Source of the DNA: Astragalus membranaceus
Lineage: Eukaryota; Streptophyta; Magnoliopsida; Fabales; Fabaceae
Direction of reading: 5' to 3'
DNA length: 64,000 nucleotides
Assembly: GCA_039519185.1 (NCBI GenBank)
Contig: CM076846.1
Location: forward strand, 113,916,566 to 113,980,565
Part shown: positions 41,211-52,813 of the stretch, piece after piece
Numbering within the stretch: position 1 is the stretch's first letter
Layout of the letters: each line of letters starts with the position of its first letter
The notes under the pieces: generated by a model
Told to the model about the DNA's origin: nothing
Seen by the model: only the letters and a program-made list of their open reading frames with translations
The model's database searches: none
Program-made: the position numbers and the translations under genes

Positions 41211-42680
41211 TTGGCACAAATTGCTTCAAGTTATAAAGTCTCTCCAACAAAACTCAGTGAGTTAATTGAAATTAAAGAGAAATTGATTTCGACAGATCGT
41301 AAGGATGATAAATTATCAATGCCAAAACTTGGGGGGGCAGACAGTGTAGAATTACTTCCTCCAATTGAAAATGGCGAAATTTTTGCCATTGACAATATGT
41401 CGAATGATGATTGGCGAAAACCAATTGTTGAATACTTGGAAAATCCAACAGGGACAACAAATCGAAAAACCAAGTATAGAGCCCTAAGCTATGTAATTCT
41501 TGGAAACGAATTGTTAAAGAAAACCCCAGAAGGAGTCCTACTTAAATGCCTTAATGAGAATGAGGCATATTTGGCAATTTCCAATACTCATAGTGGAGCT
41601 TGTGGATCTCACCAAGCGGGGCACAAAATGAAATGGCTTTTATTTCGACAAGGAGTATACTGGCCTACTATGCTTAAAGATTGCATAGATTTTGCTAAAG
41701 GGTGTCAAGAATGTCAAAAACACGCAGGAATACAACATGTACCTGCAAATGAGTTACACTCAATAATAAAGCCTTGGCCATTTAGAGGATGGGCTTTAGA
41801 CATAATTGGCGAAATTAAACCAACGTCGTCGAAAGGTCACCGCTACATATTAGTGGGTATCGATTACTTTACTAAGTGGGTCGAAGCTATCCCTTTAGCT
41901 AATGTAGACCAAGAGGCAGTAATAGCCTTTATCCAAAATTACATTCTATGCAGGTTTGGAGTTCCAGAAACCATCACTACAGACCAAGGCTCAGTGTTTA
42001 CTGGTCGAAAAATGGTTGAGTTTGCCTCCATAAGTGGATTTAAGTTATTAAGTTCGACACCATATTATGCTCAGGCAAATGGTCAGGTCGAAGCAGCCAA
42101 TAAAATTATCATTAATTTGATTAAAAAACATATTGGGCAAAAGCCTAAGAATTGGCACAAAACCCTTGATCAAGCATTATGGGCTTGTCGAAATTCTCCT
42201 AGAGAATCAATTAACACTACTCCATTTCGTCTCACTTTTGGGCATGATGCAGTTTTACCAGTCGAAATCTATTTACAATCAACCAGGATCCAAAGGCAAT
42301 TTGAAATTCCTTCAAACCATTATTGGAGCATGATTTTAGATGAATTGGTTGACATAGATGAAGAAAGGTTACTTGCATTAGATATCCTTATAAGGCAAAA
42401 AGAAAGAGTAGCTAAAGCTTATAACAAGAAGGTGAAATTCAAAGCTTTTGTTACAGGAGACTTAGTGTGGAAAGTGATATTACCCATGGACAAAAAAGAT
42501 AGAGCCTTGGGAAAATGGTCACCAAATTGGGAAGGACCATTTAAAATTTTACAAGTTTTCTCAAATGGCGCTTATGAAATCGAAGAGCTAAGCATTGATG
42601 GTCGAATTTTGCGTATAAATGGCAAATACTTAAAACGGTATAAGCCAACGTTGCAAGAAATTAAAATAACGCAAGAGTAA
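41211..42680 (+). CDS. Tat integrase
   Basis: Zinc-finger HHCC (HSGACGSHQAGH, CQECQKHAG), then the DDE core with ALDIIGEIK, TTDQGSVFTG and ANGQVEAANK, then the C-terminal region (DLVWKVILPM, WEGPFKILQVFSNGAYEIEE). The frame opens upstream of 41211 and carries the end of the second RNase H; the shown start is not a natural initiator. No chromodomain is present, as expected for Tat. The stop at 42678-42680 lies 100 bp before the end of the antisense gene. Confidence 0.92.
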   Translation: MAQIASSYKVSPTKLSELIEIKEKLISTDRKDDKLSMPKLGGADSVELLPPIENGEIFAIDNMSNDDWRKPIVEYLENPTGTTNRKTKYRALSYVILGNELLKKTPEGVLLKCLNENEAYLAISNTHSGACGSHQAGHKMKWLLFRQGVYWPTMLKDCIDFAKGCQECQKHAGIQHVPANELHSIIKPWPFRGWALDIIGEIKPTSSKGHRYILVGIDYFTKWVEAIPLANVDQEAVIAFIQNYILCRFGVPETITTDQGSVFTGRKMVEFASISGFKLLSSTPYYAQANGQVEAANKIIINLIKKHIGQKPKNWHKTLDQALWACRNSPRESINTTPFRLTFGHDAVLPVEIYLQSTRIQRQFEIPSNHYWSMILDELVDIDEERLLALDILIRQKERVAKAYNKKVKFKAFVTGDLVWKVILPMDKKDRALGKWSPNWEGPFKILQVFSNGAYEIEELSIDGRILRINGKYLKRYKPTLQEIKITQE

Positions 42681-42778
42681 GATCAAAAGAGAATATAAAC
42701 ATGGCACATTAAAAAATAAAGTGCCAAAAAATTGTCATTTATACAAGAAGAGCACCAAGAGTAACAAAAAGTCAAATC

Positions 42779-45700
42779 TCAAATTACATAGGTGTTCTTA
42801 AGCGTTTCAAAGGCAGCTCTAGCATAGGCCAATCTAGTGTTAATGAGTTTTTCATCTGTGTTCAACTTCCGAAGTGCTGCATCATGCTCATTAACTCTTT
42901 CCAGGTGTTCGATTGCTGAAGTCGCTTTGGATCGCAGTGATGCCTCCAATGGAGCCAGAGTTGTTTTTAAAATATTAGCTTTCTTCTCCTCTGTCATTGC
43001 GATCTTCGACTGCAATTCTTTAATTTGCTTTTGGTATTCAGAGATAAGGGCGTCATAATCAGCAACCTCTTGACACCTAGCAGTGGCCTGAATGCTATGC
43101 TCCAATGTTGAAATTTCACCCTCAGCACTTTCGACTGCAGCACTCTCTGTTTTTAGAAGATCAAGCTCACGCTCTTTGTTCTCCACAATGCTTTTCTTCT
43201 TTTGAATATCTTTCGAAATTTGATCCAACAAAGGTTCAAACTCGACAATGAAGCCTATGAGAGAATCAGTAGACTCAGGGATATTGAGTTTGTGAAGCAA
43301 ATCTTTAATTTTAAAAGCAAGTACATGATCTGCTTCGATAGCCCCAAATACGTCTACCTCCAGGATATGTGCTCGCAAATCACGTATCAAAGCATCATGA
43401 GGGCTTATAGAAATGTCTCCAACAGAGGCAGTCGAAGCGCTAGGCTTACTCTCTGTCGAAGACATACTCACCATTCGCCTAAATGCTTCGAGAGGATTCT
43501 TATTCTTCAAATCAGAGAGTTCCTTTGGGCTCAAAATAGGGTAAGGCGTCGAAGCCTCAGAGTGGGGAGTTTTGACAACTGAGGGAGATCCCTTGTTCTC
43601 TTCTTGCTCTTCTTCTTTAGCCCCTGTTTCTGTTTCCTCCTCACTGCACTCTTGTTCCTCTGCGTTTGGAGAAGAAGAGATACTAATCTCAGCACCACCT
43701 CGGCCAGCTTCATAATCTTCGTTAAAATACATGTCAACGTCAGCATGCTCTTTGCCATGTTCAGAAACCTCCTCTAGGACATCAATAGGGTTAGCTGCTT
43801 CAGTCATTGGAGTATCTCCAACAGCAACAGAGGGTTGGCTCTGAACCAATATATCTTCTTCGACATCTTTCTGAGCAGTTGATGTAGGTGGAGGAGAGTG
43901 AGTAAAGAGGGGTATGGCCTGATCTTTTGGACTTGGAAAATCAGCAGTTTCAACTCCCTAAAAATGAAGCAAAATGAGTATCATCACATAAATAAAATAT
44001 CCAAAAGCAGATACAAACTTCGACCAATCACCTGAGTTTTGAGATCTTCGACCAGGGACTGTGCACTCTTAATCTTTTTAATAAGTCTCCTTTTTGGAGC
44101 TTTCTCTAGACTGAGGAGGGTTTGTTTCTTCGCTTCACCTGCATCTTTTACCTCCTGTTCTTCGACAGAGGTTTGTTGTTGGGTAGATATAGAGATATCT
44201 TGGAAATTTTTTGATCTTTTCTCCCTCTCCAATCCAGGGTCCTGAACCTTAACAGGCCTGGTCCTGATCAATGGCACTTCCTCTGACTGAAAATATAACT
44301 CATATGAGCACAGGCAATGATAATGTAAACTTAAATAGACAAAAGGTTAAGAGTTTTCGACCTCAGAATTGCTCGATATTGGAGAAATAGCTTTCTCTGT
44401 TGGAGTAGCTTTCTTTGTTTTTTTTGGTTTGAGGATATGAGAGCTGCTTACTCTTTTTCGACTCTACGAAATGAAAGATCAATCAGGCAACAAGTATAAT
44501 GAGGGAATAGAAAGAGATAAAGAAAAATATGCTTACCTTTGGTTTGTCCTTTGGTTTGTCATCAGTCGAAGAAGATGTGATGGGAAGAGCTACGGGTATT
44601 CGACAAACAAGTGTTAATATAAAACACAAAAGAGAAATTTAATTATAAGACCAGATCTTGTACTTCACCTTCTCTACTGGGAGACAGGATTTGAACATGC
44701 CGAATATCTAAATGAAGATGACCCTCAAACATGTATATGTTTTCCTTCGTCGAAACTACTTTCTCAGCCATTTTGTTCGAAAAATTGAACATGGCCTTGA
44801 TCGAACCACACACAAACCACTCAGGAATGGGTGACCAAATTGCCAATGCCAGTTTACTAGTTGGTAAAGGTGGAAACCTAATTTTGTTTTGTGTTAAAGC
44901 GAAAAAATATTTATCAGGTACATAAGATGGAAACACCATCGTGGGAATTTTATCAAGAAGTTTTTGTTTTAAAACTTTGGCAGCTTGAGAAACAGTTCGA
45001 CGAAGATTGTTTGGGTCATACACAGTTTCATAGTATTTGTGAAATGCTTGAATCTCTTGAATATGTATACCTTTTGATTTGGCCTTCTTTTTCTGCGAAG
45101 AAGGAAAAGCAGATATTAGTTTTGCCAGCAAAGTAACCTCTTCGACACCAGTAGATTTCCTGGTAATATACTCTGTCCACCACTGAAAAAAACTGTGGGT
45201 ACAAGAGAATATTGGCTCGAAAGGAATAGAAGTGAGTCGAAAAGAGTCTCCAGAAAAATTGTTGAGGCGATCCACCCACTCCTCTTCATTCTCAGGAATC
45301 TTCAATTCCCTTTTTGACCTGGCAAAAGGGCTAGGTCGAAGCTGACATAGCCCAAATTGATGCGCAGTTAAGCTTGGATGATAATGATACACGCCAAAAA
45401 GAGTTGAAGCCTTCCCAAGAGAGACGCGAGATAATAGCAAGCTAGGAGTCAAAAAGGCTTGCCAAATACGGTTAGTTTCCCTCTCTTCGACAGGGTTGGG
45501 CGCGGGAAATTCTCTTGTGAACCAAGACGGCCCATAAGATCTTCCTGCGAAGGGTGCCATCGAAGGAGTAAACTCTGCGCAGTTTAAAAACATATTGAAT
45601 GCTTGAGAGAAAAGGTCTTCGACTGACTCTCCTCTTTGTCTAGGTTTCAACAAAGCAAGTCGAACGCCTTCGACCCCTCGGTCAGAGACCACATCAAATT

Positions 45701-46661
45701 GGTCACCAGGAATGAACATTGTTAATTTCGACTCAAAGGTGGCAAGGAGCCACAATTGAAATAACCATACTGGCCCAGAAACTAAGAATTGTTTGCCTTC
45801 TGGTTTAAACTCTCTCAAGTGAATGACTCCCTGTCTTAAGTGGTCGAAAAGAGAGCCCAAAATCAATTTAGCCAAATTGATGCTTCGACCATCGTGTAGC
45901 TGAATGGCCAAAGGAATATACATCTTGGCCACCTGAAGTGACGAAGAACAGAATATATAAAATGATAACCACAGGGTGAGAAAAGCAATATGCTCTTCAT
46001 CAGAAACCTCTGTCGACTGAGTATTATGCTTCTCCTCAATATAGCCCTTGAAGGTGGCTTTCTTGAAGTCAAACGTGTACCGATCTCCAGTGGTAGCAGG
46101 ATCGAAAATATCTCCCAACGGTTTCAAGCCCGTGATAGCCGCCACATCAAACAGAGTGGGGGTAAGCATACTACATTTCAAGTGCAAACTATTGGTGGTC
46201 AAGTCCCAAAAGTGTAAAGCAGCGATAAGCATCGAGCTTTGATACTTGGGCCCATATCTTGAGATCTGGATCAAGTCGAAAATGCCCTGACTTTTCCAGA
46301 GATCACCCTTCTTCGATTCAACTTTGTTAAGCCAATCGATATAAGGTGAAGCCTTTTCTGTTGGTGGTGAAGATCGAAAAACCCTATTTGGGTTGCCCAT
46401 GAAATCCATCACAAAAGGGCCTTCGTCGAAAACCCTAGCGCTTTGCCTGTAGTAGCTTGGGAAAACGCTCGTAACCTTTGGTGAATCATCACCAACAAGA
46501 GGGAGAGGACCTAGAAATGCATGCGTTGAAGGTTTAGGAAAAGGAATAAGTACCTGGGAGCGATATATCTGTGTTTCATCCAAAGATAAAGCGGGTTTTG
46601 AGATGAGGTTTGTCTTCGCAGAAGATACAGGGCGAGGTTTAACAGTGGAGGAAGAAGCCAT
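42779..46661 (-). CDS. Five-exon plant-mobile-domain (PMD) protein encoded antisense in the Tat element
   Basis: Predicted exons on the minus strand are 46661-44669, 44589-44537, 44463-44362, 44286-44032 and 43957-42779. Introns are 57-81 bp with GT...AG ends (for example AG|GTGAAG...CGTAG|CT). Exon lengths 1993, 53, 102, 255 and 1179 sum to 3582 bases, one open frame of 1,193 codons plus stop. The start ATG at 46661 has context AACAATGGCT. The first exon (~660 residues) resembles the plant mobile domain: WLNKVESKKGDLW, LHLKCSMLTPTLFDVAAI, TGLKPLGD, WQAFLTPSLLLSRVS and HQFGLCQL. The middle exons are Lys/Glu-rich linkers. The last exon is acidic and then a long predicted coiled coil (about residues 980-1180). 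Host PMD proteins such as MAIN/MAIL1 act in the nucleus in transposon silencing and growth. The element copy's role is unknown. Confidence 0.85.
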
Positions 46662-47080
46662 TGTTAGAAGCAAAGAAGAAGAAAGAAATACAGTTGTTTG
46701 AGAAGGTTTTTTAATGGAAATATTCGCAAAGGTGAAACGGAGAAGAAGATGAAGAAACAGAAAAAGGAAATGAAGAGGTGCAGTTACCTTTTATAGCCGT
46801 GTTTAACTTGAATTTATTAATTAAAAAATAATTCAAAAGGTGTGAATCCCCAAGACGTTGGTGGGGAAACGTGGGATCATGGGGGATCCCAACAGTTATT
46901 TTCACACGTGACATGATTTAAATGGGAGAAAGCGATAGTGGGACTGGCCTTGACACAGAAACATCTAATCATATTCTGAAAAAAGATATTTAATGATGAT
47001 TGAAGATTTGACACAGAATGGTCGAAAGATGTTTCAAAAAAGTCATTTTCTACCTTCATTGAAAACGCAGTCGAAAAAGC

Positions 47081-47097
47081 CTTTTTGGGGGGCAATT
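47081..47097 (+). other. Polypurine tract of the Tat element
   Basis: CTTTTTGGGGGGCAATT immediately precedes the 3' LTR at 47098. It matches the G-run at 2609-2614 of the left-edge Tat element. Confidence 0.75.
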
Positions 47098-47821
47098 TGT
47101 TAGCCTGCATTTTCGACAGGCTAATATTAAATGCAGTCAACAGGGTTTGACTTAATAATTTCAGAAAGAAAACAGGTCTTCGACACCAAGATATAATTTC
47201 GACTTCAAGAGGTAGTAACCAAGGGAAAGCAGCCTAGTGCATAACTTAGCGAATTTGGAAAAAAAGGCCACACTTCGACAGAGAGAAGATTATAAACAGC
47301 GAAACAAGCAAAGCTATGGAGATCTGTCGAAAGGGACATTGATTCTTTGGTCGAAAAGAAAGAGCAGTTAGACAATCGAAGTAGAAGCACGTCGAAATAG
47401 CAGTTACTCTGCCTTATCTTGTTTTAGAAAACCGCTGAGCGGTTATAGTCTTATTTGTATTATAAATAGGAGTTCTGTAGAGAGAAAAAAGGGGTCGCAA
47501 ATTTCATTACACACATTTCCTAAAACACTCTACTTCCGCAAACAGAGAAAACAGAGTTAACAGGAATTCATGTATGATTCTGCGTACCATTTCTTTATAT
47601 AATTGTTTTCATTTCTTTTAGATTTCTGCACTTTGTCATCTTCTTCATTTACAATTACTGCAATTTACTGCATTTGATTCCTCTTCCCGCATTTACAAAT
47701 TCTTGCACTTTATCGTATTTCTTAGTAAAATTTGATCACAAATGGCCTGAGATTCCTAGTTGATCTCGCAAGTAACACGTGTAGTGAAACTAGCGGTGTT
47801 TACTAAAAATCACAGTAAACA
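47098..47821 (+). repeat. 3' LTR of the Tat element
   Basis: 724 bp, same ends as the 5' LTR. It is followed by the target duplication ACAGG at 47822-47826. Its minus-strand flank at ~46700-47097 probably contains the promoter and leader of the antisense gene. Confidence 0.95.
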
Positions 47822-50088
47822 ACAGGCACAACAGCAATTGAGTTTCAGTTCCATTCTTCTTAACATACACACCATGTTCATTGGTGCATCTAGTGAACTT
47901 TTGAGCCAAGAGAAATCCATCAATTTTCTTGTTCCATGCCCTTCGGGCTTGCTTAAGTCCATATAGAGCCTTCTCAAGCTTGAATACCTTGTCTTCTTGT
48001 CCCTTTAATTCAAATCCAGGTGGTTGGCAAACATAGACTTCCTCCTCCAAAGGTCCATTGAGAAATGCTGATTTTACATCAAGTTGATGTAGGGGCCAGC
48101 CTCTATGACTTGCCAATGCCACTACCAGTCTTATGGTCTCGATCCTGGCTACAGGGACAAAGACTTCATTGAAATCCAACCCAGGCTTCTGCAGGAAACC
48201 TTTAGCTACTAATCTGGCCTTATACTTGGCCACTTCTCCGTTGGGTTTGACTTTGGTCTTGTAGAACCATTTCACACCTATTGCCTTCTTTTGCTTTGGA
48301 AGTTCGACTAACTTCCATGTGCCATTTTTCTCTATTGACTTCAGCTCATCAATCATAGCTTCCTTCCACTGTTCGTGATTAAGAGCTTGCTCCAGGCTCA
48401 CTGGTTTTGCTTCAGCCATTAGTGCAAAGTGAGTCAGGTCTCCTTCTGCTGTAATAGCAGAATCTGGGAATGTGTCGAATCCTTCTAGCCTTACTAATCT
48501 CTGCCTTTCCCTCTGTGACCTTCTGATAGGTTCGACAGTAACAGGTTCTGCAGTTTCAGTAGCTACATTCTGATCCTCTAGATCCTGAACTTCATCAAAG
48601 TCTAGTACTGTAGTTCTTTCACAGCCTTCTTCATTCTGAGTATCCCAGTTCCACTTTTTCGACTCATCTACTATGACATCTATGCTCTTCACTATTTTCT
48701 TCTGCACAGGGTCATACAGTTTGTATGCTCCTGTCGAATGATAACCAACAATGATCATTTGTTGTGCTCTATCATCCAGCTTCTTCCTTAGTTGCTCAGG
48801 GACATGTCTGTAACATAATGAGCCAATTATTCTGAGATGCTTGACACTTGGCTTTCTTCCTAGCCAAGCTTCTTCAGGTGTCTTCCCAATCAATCTCTTT
48901 GTGGGGCACTTGTTCAGAATGTATACTGCTGTGGCTACTAGTTCTCCCCATAAGCTGTGAGGTAGCTTCTTTTCCTTCATCATACTTCTCACCATGTCGA
49001 GGATGGTTCTATTTTTCCTCTCAGCTGTTCCATTATGCTGAGATGTGTAAGGTGAAGTGACTTCATGTACTATGCCTTCATTTTCACAGAATTTTGCAAA
49101 TTCACGTGAGTTGTACTCACCACCTCCATCTGTTCTAAGAGTTTTGATTGCACACTCACTTTGCTTTTCAATCATCACCTTGAAGTTTCTGAATGCTCCA
49201 AGTACTTCACTCTTCTTATTGATTAGGTACACCCATGTCATTCTGGTGTACTCATCAATGAATGTGACAAAGTAATTGTTCCCTCCTAATGAACTAACCT
49301 CAAAGGGACCACAAACATCAGAAAATATCACCTTTAACTTTTTCTTTGCTTTGCCCGGCACTTCTGATTTGTAGGAGTTTCTTGGTTGCTTCGACTTGCA
49401 GCAACTATCACATACTTCACCAGACATCTTTACTGCTGGCAACCCATGGACCATCTTCTTTTCATGTAGTTGACTCAAGCTTTTGAAGTTTAGGTGGCCA
49501 AATCTTCTGTGCCACTTCCAGTTTTCCTCTTCGACAGTGGTTTTGAGGCATTGCTCTTCGATTACTTGCAATTTGATCTTGAAAGTTCTGTTACTTTGCA
49601 TTTGCACCTTCAGGATCATCCTCTTGTTTAAATCAAACAAGCTGAGACTGTTATCATCCATTTCGATAGAGAATTTCTTCTCAATCATCTGCCCAAGACT
49701 CAGCAGATTACTCCTCATCTTTGGTACATAGAACACTTCCTGAATGTAGCACCACTTTCCATCTTTCGACGGAAACTTTATGGTACCAATTCCTTCTGCA
49801 GTGACTCTGCCGTTGTCTGTAAATCTAATTCTTTTACTTATTTGCTTCAGTTCGACAAACCACTCCTTATGGCAGCACATGTGGTTTGAGCATCCTGTGT
49901 CGCGGTACCATTCATTTGTGTCTGCCTTCAGCAACAACAATTCTGTGCCAGTAGCTGTCATGAAGGATAATTCTTCATCATTGTTGCTGGCCATGTTGGA
50001 GGCATCACCAGTGTCACCACTTCCCTGCCACACATACATTGCACAAGTATTTTGAGCATCACAAGTTTCCACTTTCACTAGTGTTCCC
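47822..50088 (-). pseudogene. Copia integrase and RT N-terminal part
   Basis: In order on the minus strand: protease-side region (WYRDTGCSNHMC), the pre-integrase HHCC finger (WHRRFGHLNFKSL, CDSCCKSKQ) and the integrase core with FSDVCGPF, RTDGGGEYNSREF and NGTAERKNRT. RT follows with KARLVAKGFLQKPG, HQLDVKSAFLNGPLEEEVY and LEKALYGLKQA. It ends where the Tat element inserted, one codon before the YVDD box. The upstream end is the solo LTR insertion at 50089. Confidence 0.92.
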
Positions 50089-50647
50089 TGTAACACCCAT
50101 TTCTACCCGGCAATTTAATAATAAAAATCAGAGTTTCAAAAACAAATGGATGTACATTTTCTGACTAAAACCACAAAATGAACATAGTTAAGGTAATTGG
50201 TAAAATCAGATACATAGCACTTTAAAAATAAGTCAACTTCCATTACTACGCAGCGGATTTTCAAAAGGTTTTAACTCAAAATAATCACGGCCTCTTTATC
50301 CAACTTAATACAACTCATAAAACAGCGACAACCAACGTTAAAATTCATACAATAGGATAACAAAATAAAATAGTAATAATATGCGTTCATCCCCCCGAGT
50401 GCTACGTATCAGAGCGACGACACCGACTCGAACTAATGAAGGTACACAGCCTTCATTCGTGATTACCTGCACGTTACCAACAGGAGGGTAACATTCAAAC
50501 AGAAGGGGTGAGATATCGAACCATATAATAGAATGTATGAAAAACAATATATATCGGAATCAGGACATCTCAATTCATCACTTCACAACAATCAAATAAC
50601 TGCAATCATCACGAATCATCAACATAACCACTCATCAGAATGCAAAT

Positions 50648-50815
50648 GGGCCATCAGCGAGACCCTCAACAAAATACAATGGGCCATCAGCGGTACGCTC
50701 AACAAAGTACAATGAGCCATCAGCGGTGCCCTCATCAAACTACAAATGGGCCATCAGCGGTACCCTCAACAAAATACAAATGGGCCATCAGCGGTACCCT
50801 CAACAAAATACAGAT
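50648..50815. repeat. 33-34 bp tandem repeat inside the solo LTR
   Basis: Five copies of GGGCCATCAGCGGTACCCTC-type units at 50648, 50681, 50714, 50748 and 50782. Spacing is 33, 33, 34 and 34 bp. An open frame across it is repeat-derived. Confidence 0.85.
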
Positions 50816-51430
50816 CAACGACTTAGCCAACAATTATCAACTAGCAATTCAACACTTTACTAACAATTAGCAATTGCCCAATTTAACCACTTAACCAACA
50901 ATTAATCTTTTCAACAATTTAACAATTAATAATTGACAACGTGATCAACAATTAACCAACCGGGGGCCTAACGCGCCTAAAGCGCCCAACAATAGCAAAC
51001 ATGGCGCCCTATGCGCCCAGCAACAGTAAGCATGAAAACAATAACAGCAAACAGCAACAGCAAACAGCAGCAACAACAACAGGGCAAATTTCCATCGAAC
51101 ATACCTCTACTTCGGTGAATTAATTAACCTATCAAACGGTATCGAAACTTGGCAAAGGACCCCTCTATGATAAGATAAGAATGTCTAGTTCCTGACTATA
51201 ATTGTTATTTTGCAAAATAATGGTCCAATTCGTACAGTTTCAATAAAGAAGCAACAAGGTTCAGAAAACAGGACAGCCACCATGACCTAGCTTGTGACAC
51301 CTCTAAAATTATCAAAAATTAGTCAAATGACATGGGACTTGGGCCTAACCCGAAACAAATTGAGTGTAGTTTTCAATGAATCATGAATCATTCAAAAAGG
51401 AGTTCAAACGAAAACGTTATACACGAAATA

Positions 51431-51810
51431 CCGAACCTATATCCAAATTGTTTCCAGAATTTTAACCTAACTTGTGACACCTATAACTCGAGCTATACAA
51501 CTCCAAATGCAACCAAACTAGTGCCTAATTAACAAGCATTAAGTCTAGTTTATGAAAAGGTAAATCACATAATTTTTGTACCACTATATTATTCCCAGTT
51601 ACTGTATAACCGAACCTATACCCAGATCGTTTCCAGAATTTTAACCTAACTTGTGACACCTATAACTCGAGCTATGCAACTCCAAATGCAACCAAACTAG
51701 TTCCAAATTAACAACCATTAAGTCTAGTTTCTGAAAAGGTAAACCACATAATTTTTGGACCACTAGTTGTTCCCAGTTACTGTATAACCGAACCTATACC
51801 CAGATCACCC
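51431..51810. repeat. ~179 bp tandem duplication inside the solo LTR
   Basis: CCGAACCTATACCCAGATC-type starts at 51431, 51610 and 51788 (third copy partial), each containing TTAACCTAACTTGTGACACC and AGTCTAGTTTCTGAAAAGG. Confidence 0.85.
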
Positions 51811-52280
51811 CAAGCAATGAGTTTAGCAACAAAATTGGCATCAATCATTCATCAATTTCAATAATTTCGAATATCATCAATAGATTTTCAAAGATTAAAC
51901 AAATAGAATCAATCATTAAACAAACATAGGATCCCCTAATTCCCTACATAAAGTCCTTCATATACCCTATTATAGAGTTAGAACCCCACCCTTACCTTGG
52001 ATTGAAGTTGAAACTCTTTGATTTTTCCTCTCCTCTAGCTCTAGCCGTCGCCTCTCCTTAAGTCCTCTTCTAATCCTTATTTCTTTTTCTGTTCTAATGA
52101 GCAAACCCTAACCTAATATCACTTACTTATAATGCTTCATAAAATTCGACTAGACCATGGGCTTCTCTCCACTCCCCCAATTTTACTAATTTTCACCTTA
52201 ACACAAGCCCATATAAGGTAATACATTAATACCCTAATATTTTCTACCACTTAATTCCTAATAATTAATTAAATAATTAA

Positions 52281-52757
52281 TTAACTATTTTGGGGCGTTA
52301 CATTCCCACTGTTTTGCTCACTACTTTCAGCAACTGTTACATTGAGATGAGTGTCTTCTTCAATCTCATCATCTATGACCGCCATTAGCATTAATCCTTT
52401 TGAGTCAGAATCGGAGTCAGTGCCTCCATCACTTGCAAATTTGGCTTCAGCATCTTTATTCCTAGGAACCTTCTTGTCCTTACATTTGTTCCTATAATGC
52501 CCAAATTGCTGACAGTTATAGCACCGCACCTTCGACAGATCTTGCTCTTTCTTGTCGAAACTTCCTTGTTCTTCTTTCTTGCTGCCAAATCCCTTTTCTT
52601 TACCCTTCCATTTTCCTTTTTCTTTCTTGTTGCCTGCCTTCCAATTTTTCTTAGAGGAGTGTAATAGTAAGACTTGTTCAGTCTCTTTCTCTGAACTTCT
52701 CTGCCTAATTCTCAATTCATGAGCCTCTAAGGAGCCTTGAAGTTCATCTAACTTCAT
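52281..52757 (-). pseudogene. Copia gag C-terminus with CCHC zinc knuckle
   Basis: Coding part is 52303-52757. KLDELQGSLEAHELRI continues the UBN2-type gag domain, then a Lys-rich linker and the knuckle CYNCQQFGHYRNKC. The frame enters the solo LTR at 52302. The frame on the other side of the LTR (50088 downward) is in a different register, so there is an extra frameshift as well as the insertion. Confidence 0.88.
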
Positions 52758-52813
52758 TTCATCTATGTTCTTGGATTCTTCGATGGCAGTTACAACATAG
52801 TCGAATTCGGGAG

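Larger units (their letters stand above)
34699..47821 (+). mobile_element. Tat-lineage Ty3/gypsy element, young, with antisense gene
   Basis: Two 724-bp LTRs (34699-35422 and 47098-47821) and exact ACAGG duplications (34694-34698 and 47822-47826). Sense genes in order gag, protease, RT, dual RNase H, integrase (35522-42680), then ~4.4 kb holding a spliced gene on the opposite strand, then a G-rich polypurine tract. A second, archaeal-type RNase H after the first is a hallmark of Tat elements. Extra genes, sense or antisense, are also known for this lineage. Confidence 0.93.
50089..52302. mobile_element. Solo LTR (2.2 kb) inserted in the copia element
   Basis: Starts TGTAACACCCATTTCTACC and ends TTGGGGCGTTACA. 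Flanked by exact TTCCC duplications (50084-50088 and 52303-52307). The ends are of the gypsy/chromovirus type. No second LTR or coding region is present. It contains two tandem duplications listed separately. Confidence 0.88.

Noticed and set aside
50648..50815. Five evenly spaced repeats with short gaps, CRISPR-like at first sight
   Set aside because: The whole 33-34 bp unit is repeated, with no variable spacers; it is a plain tandem repeat inside an LTR.
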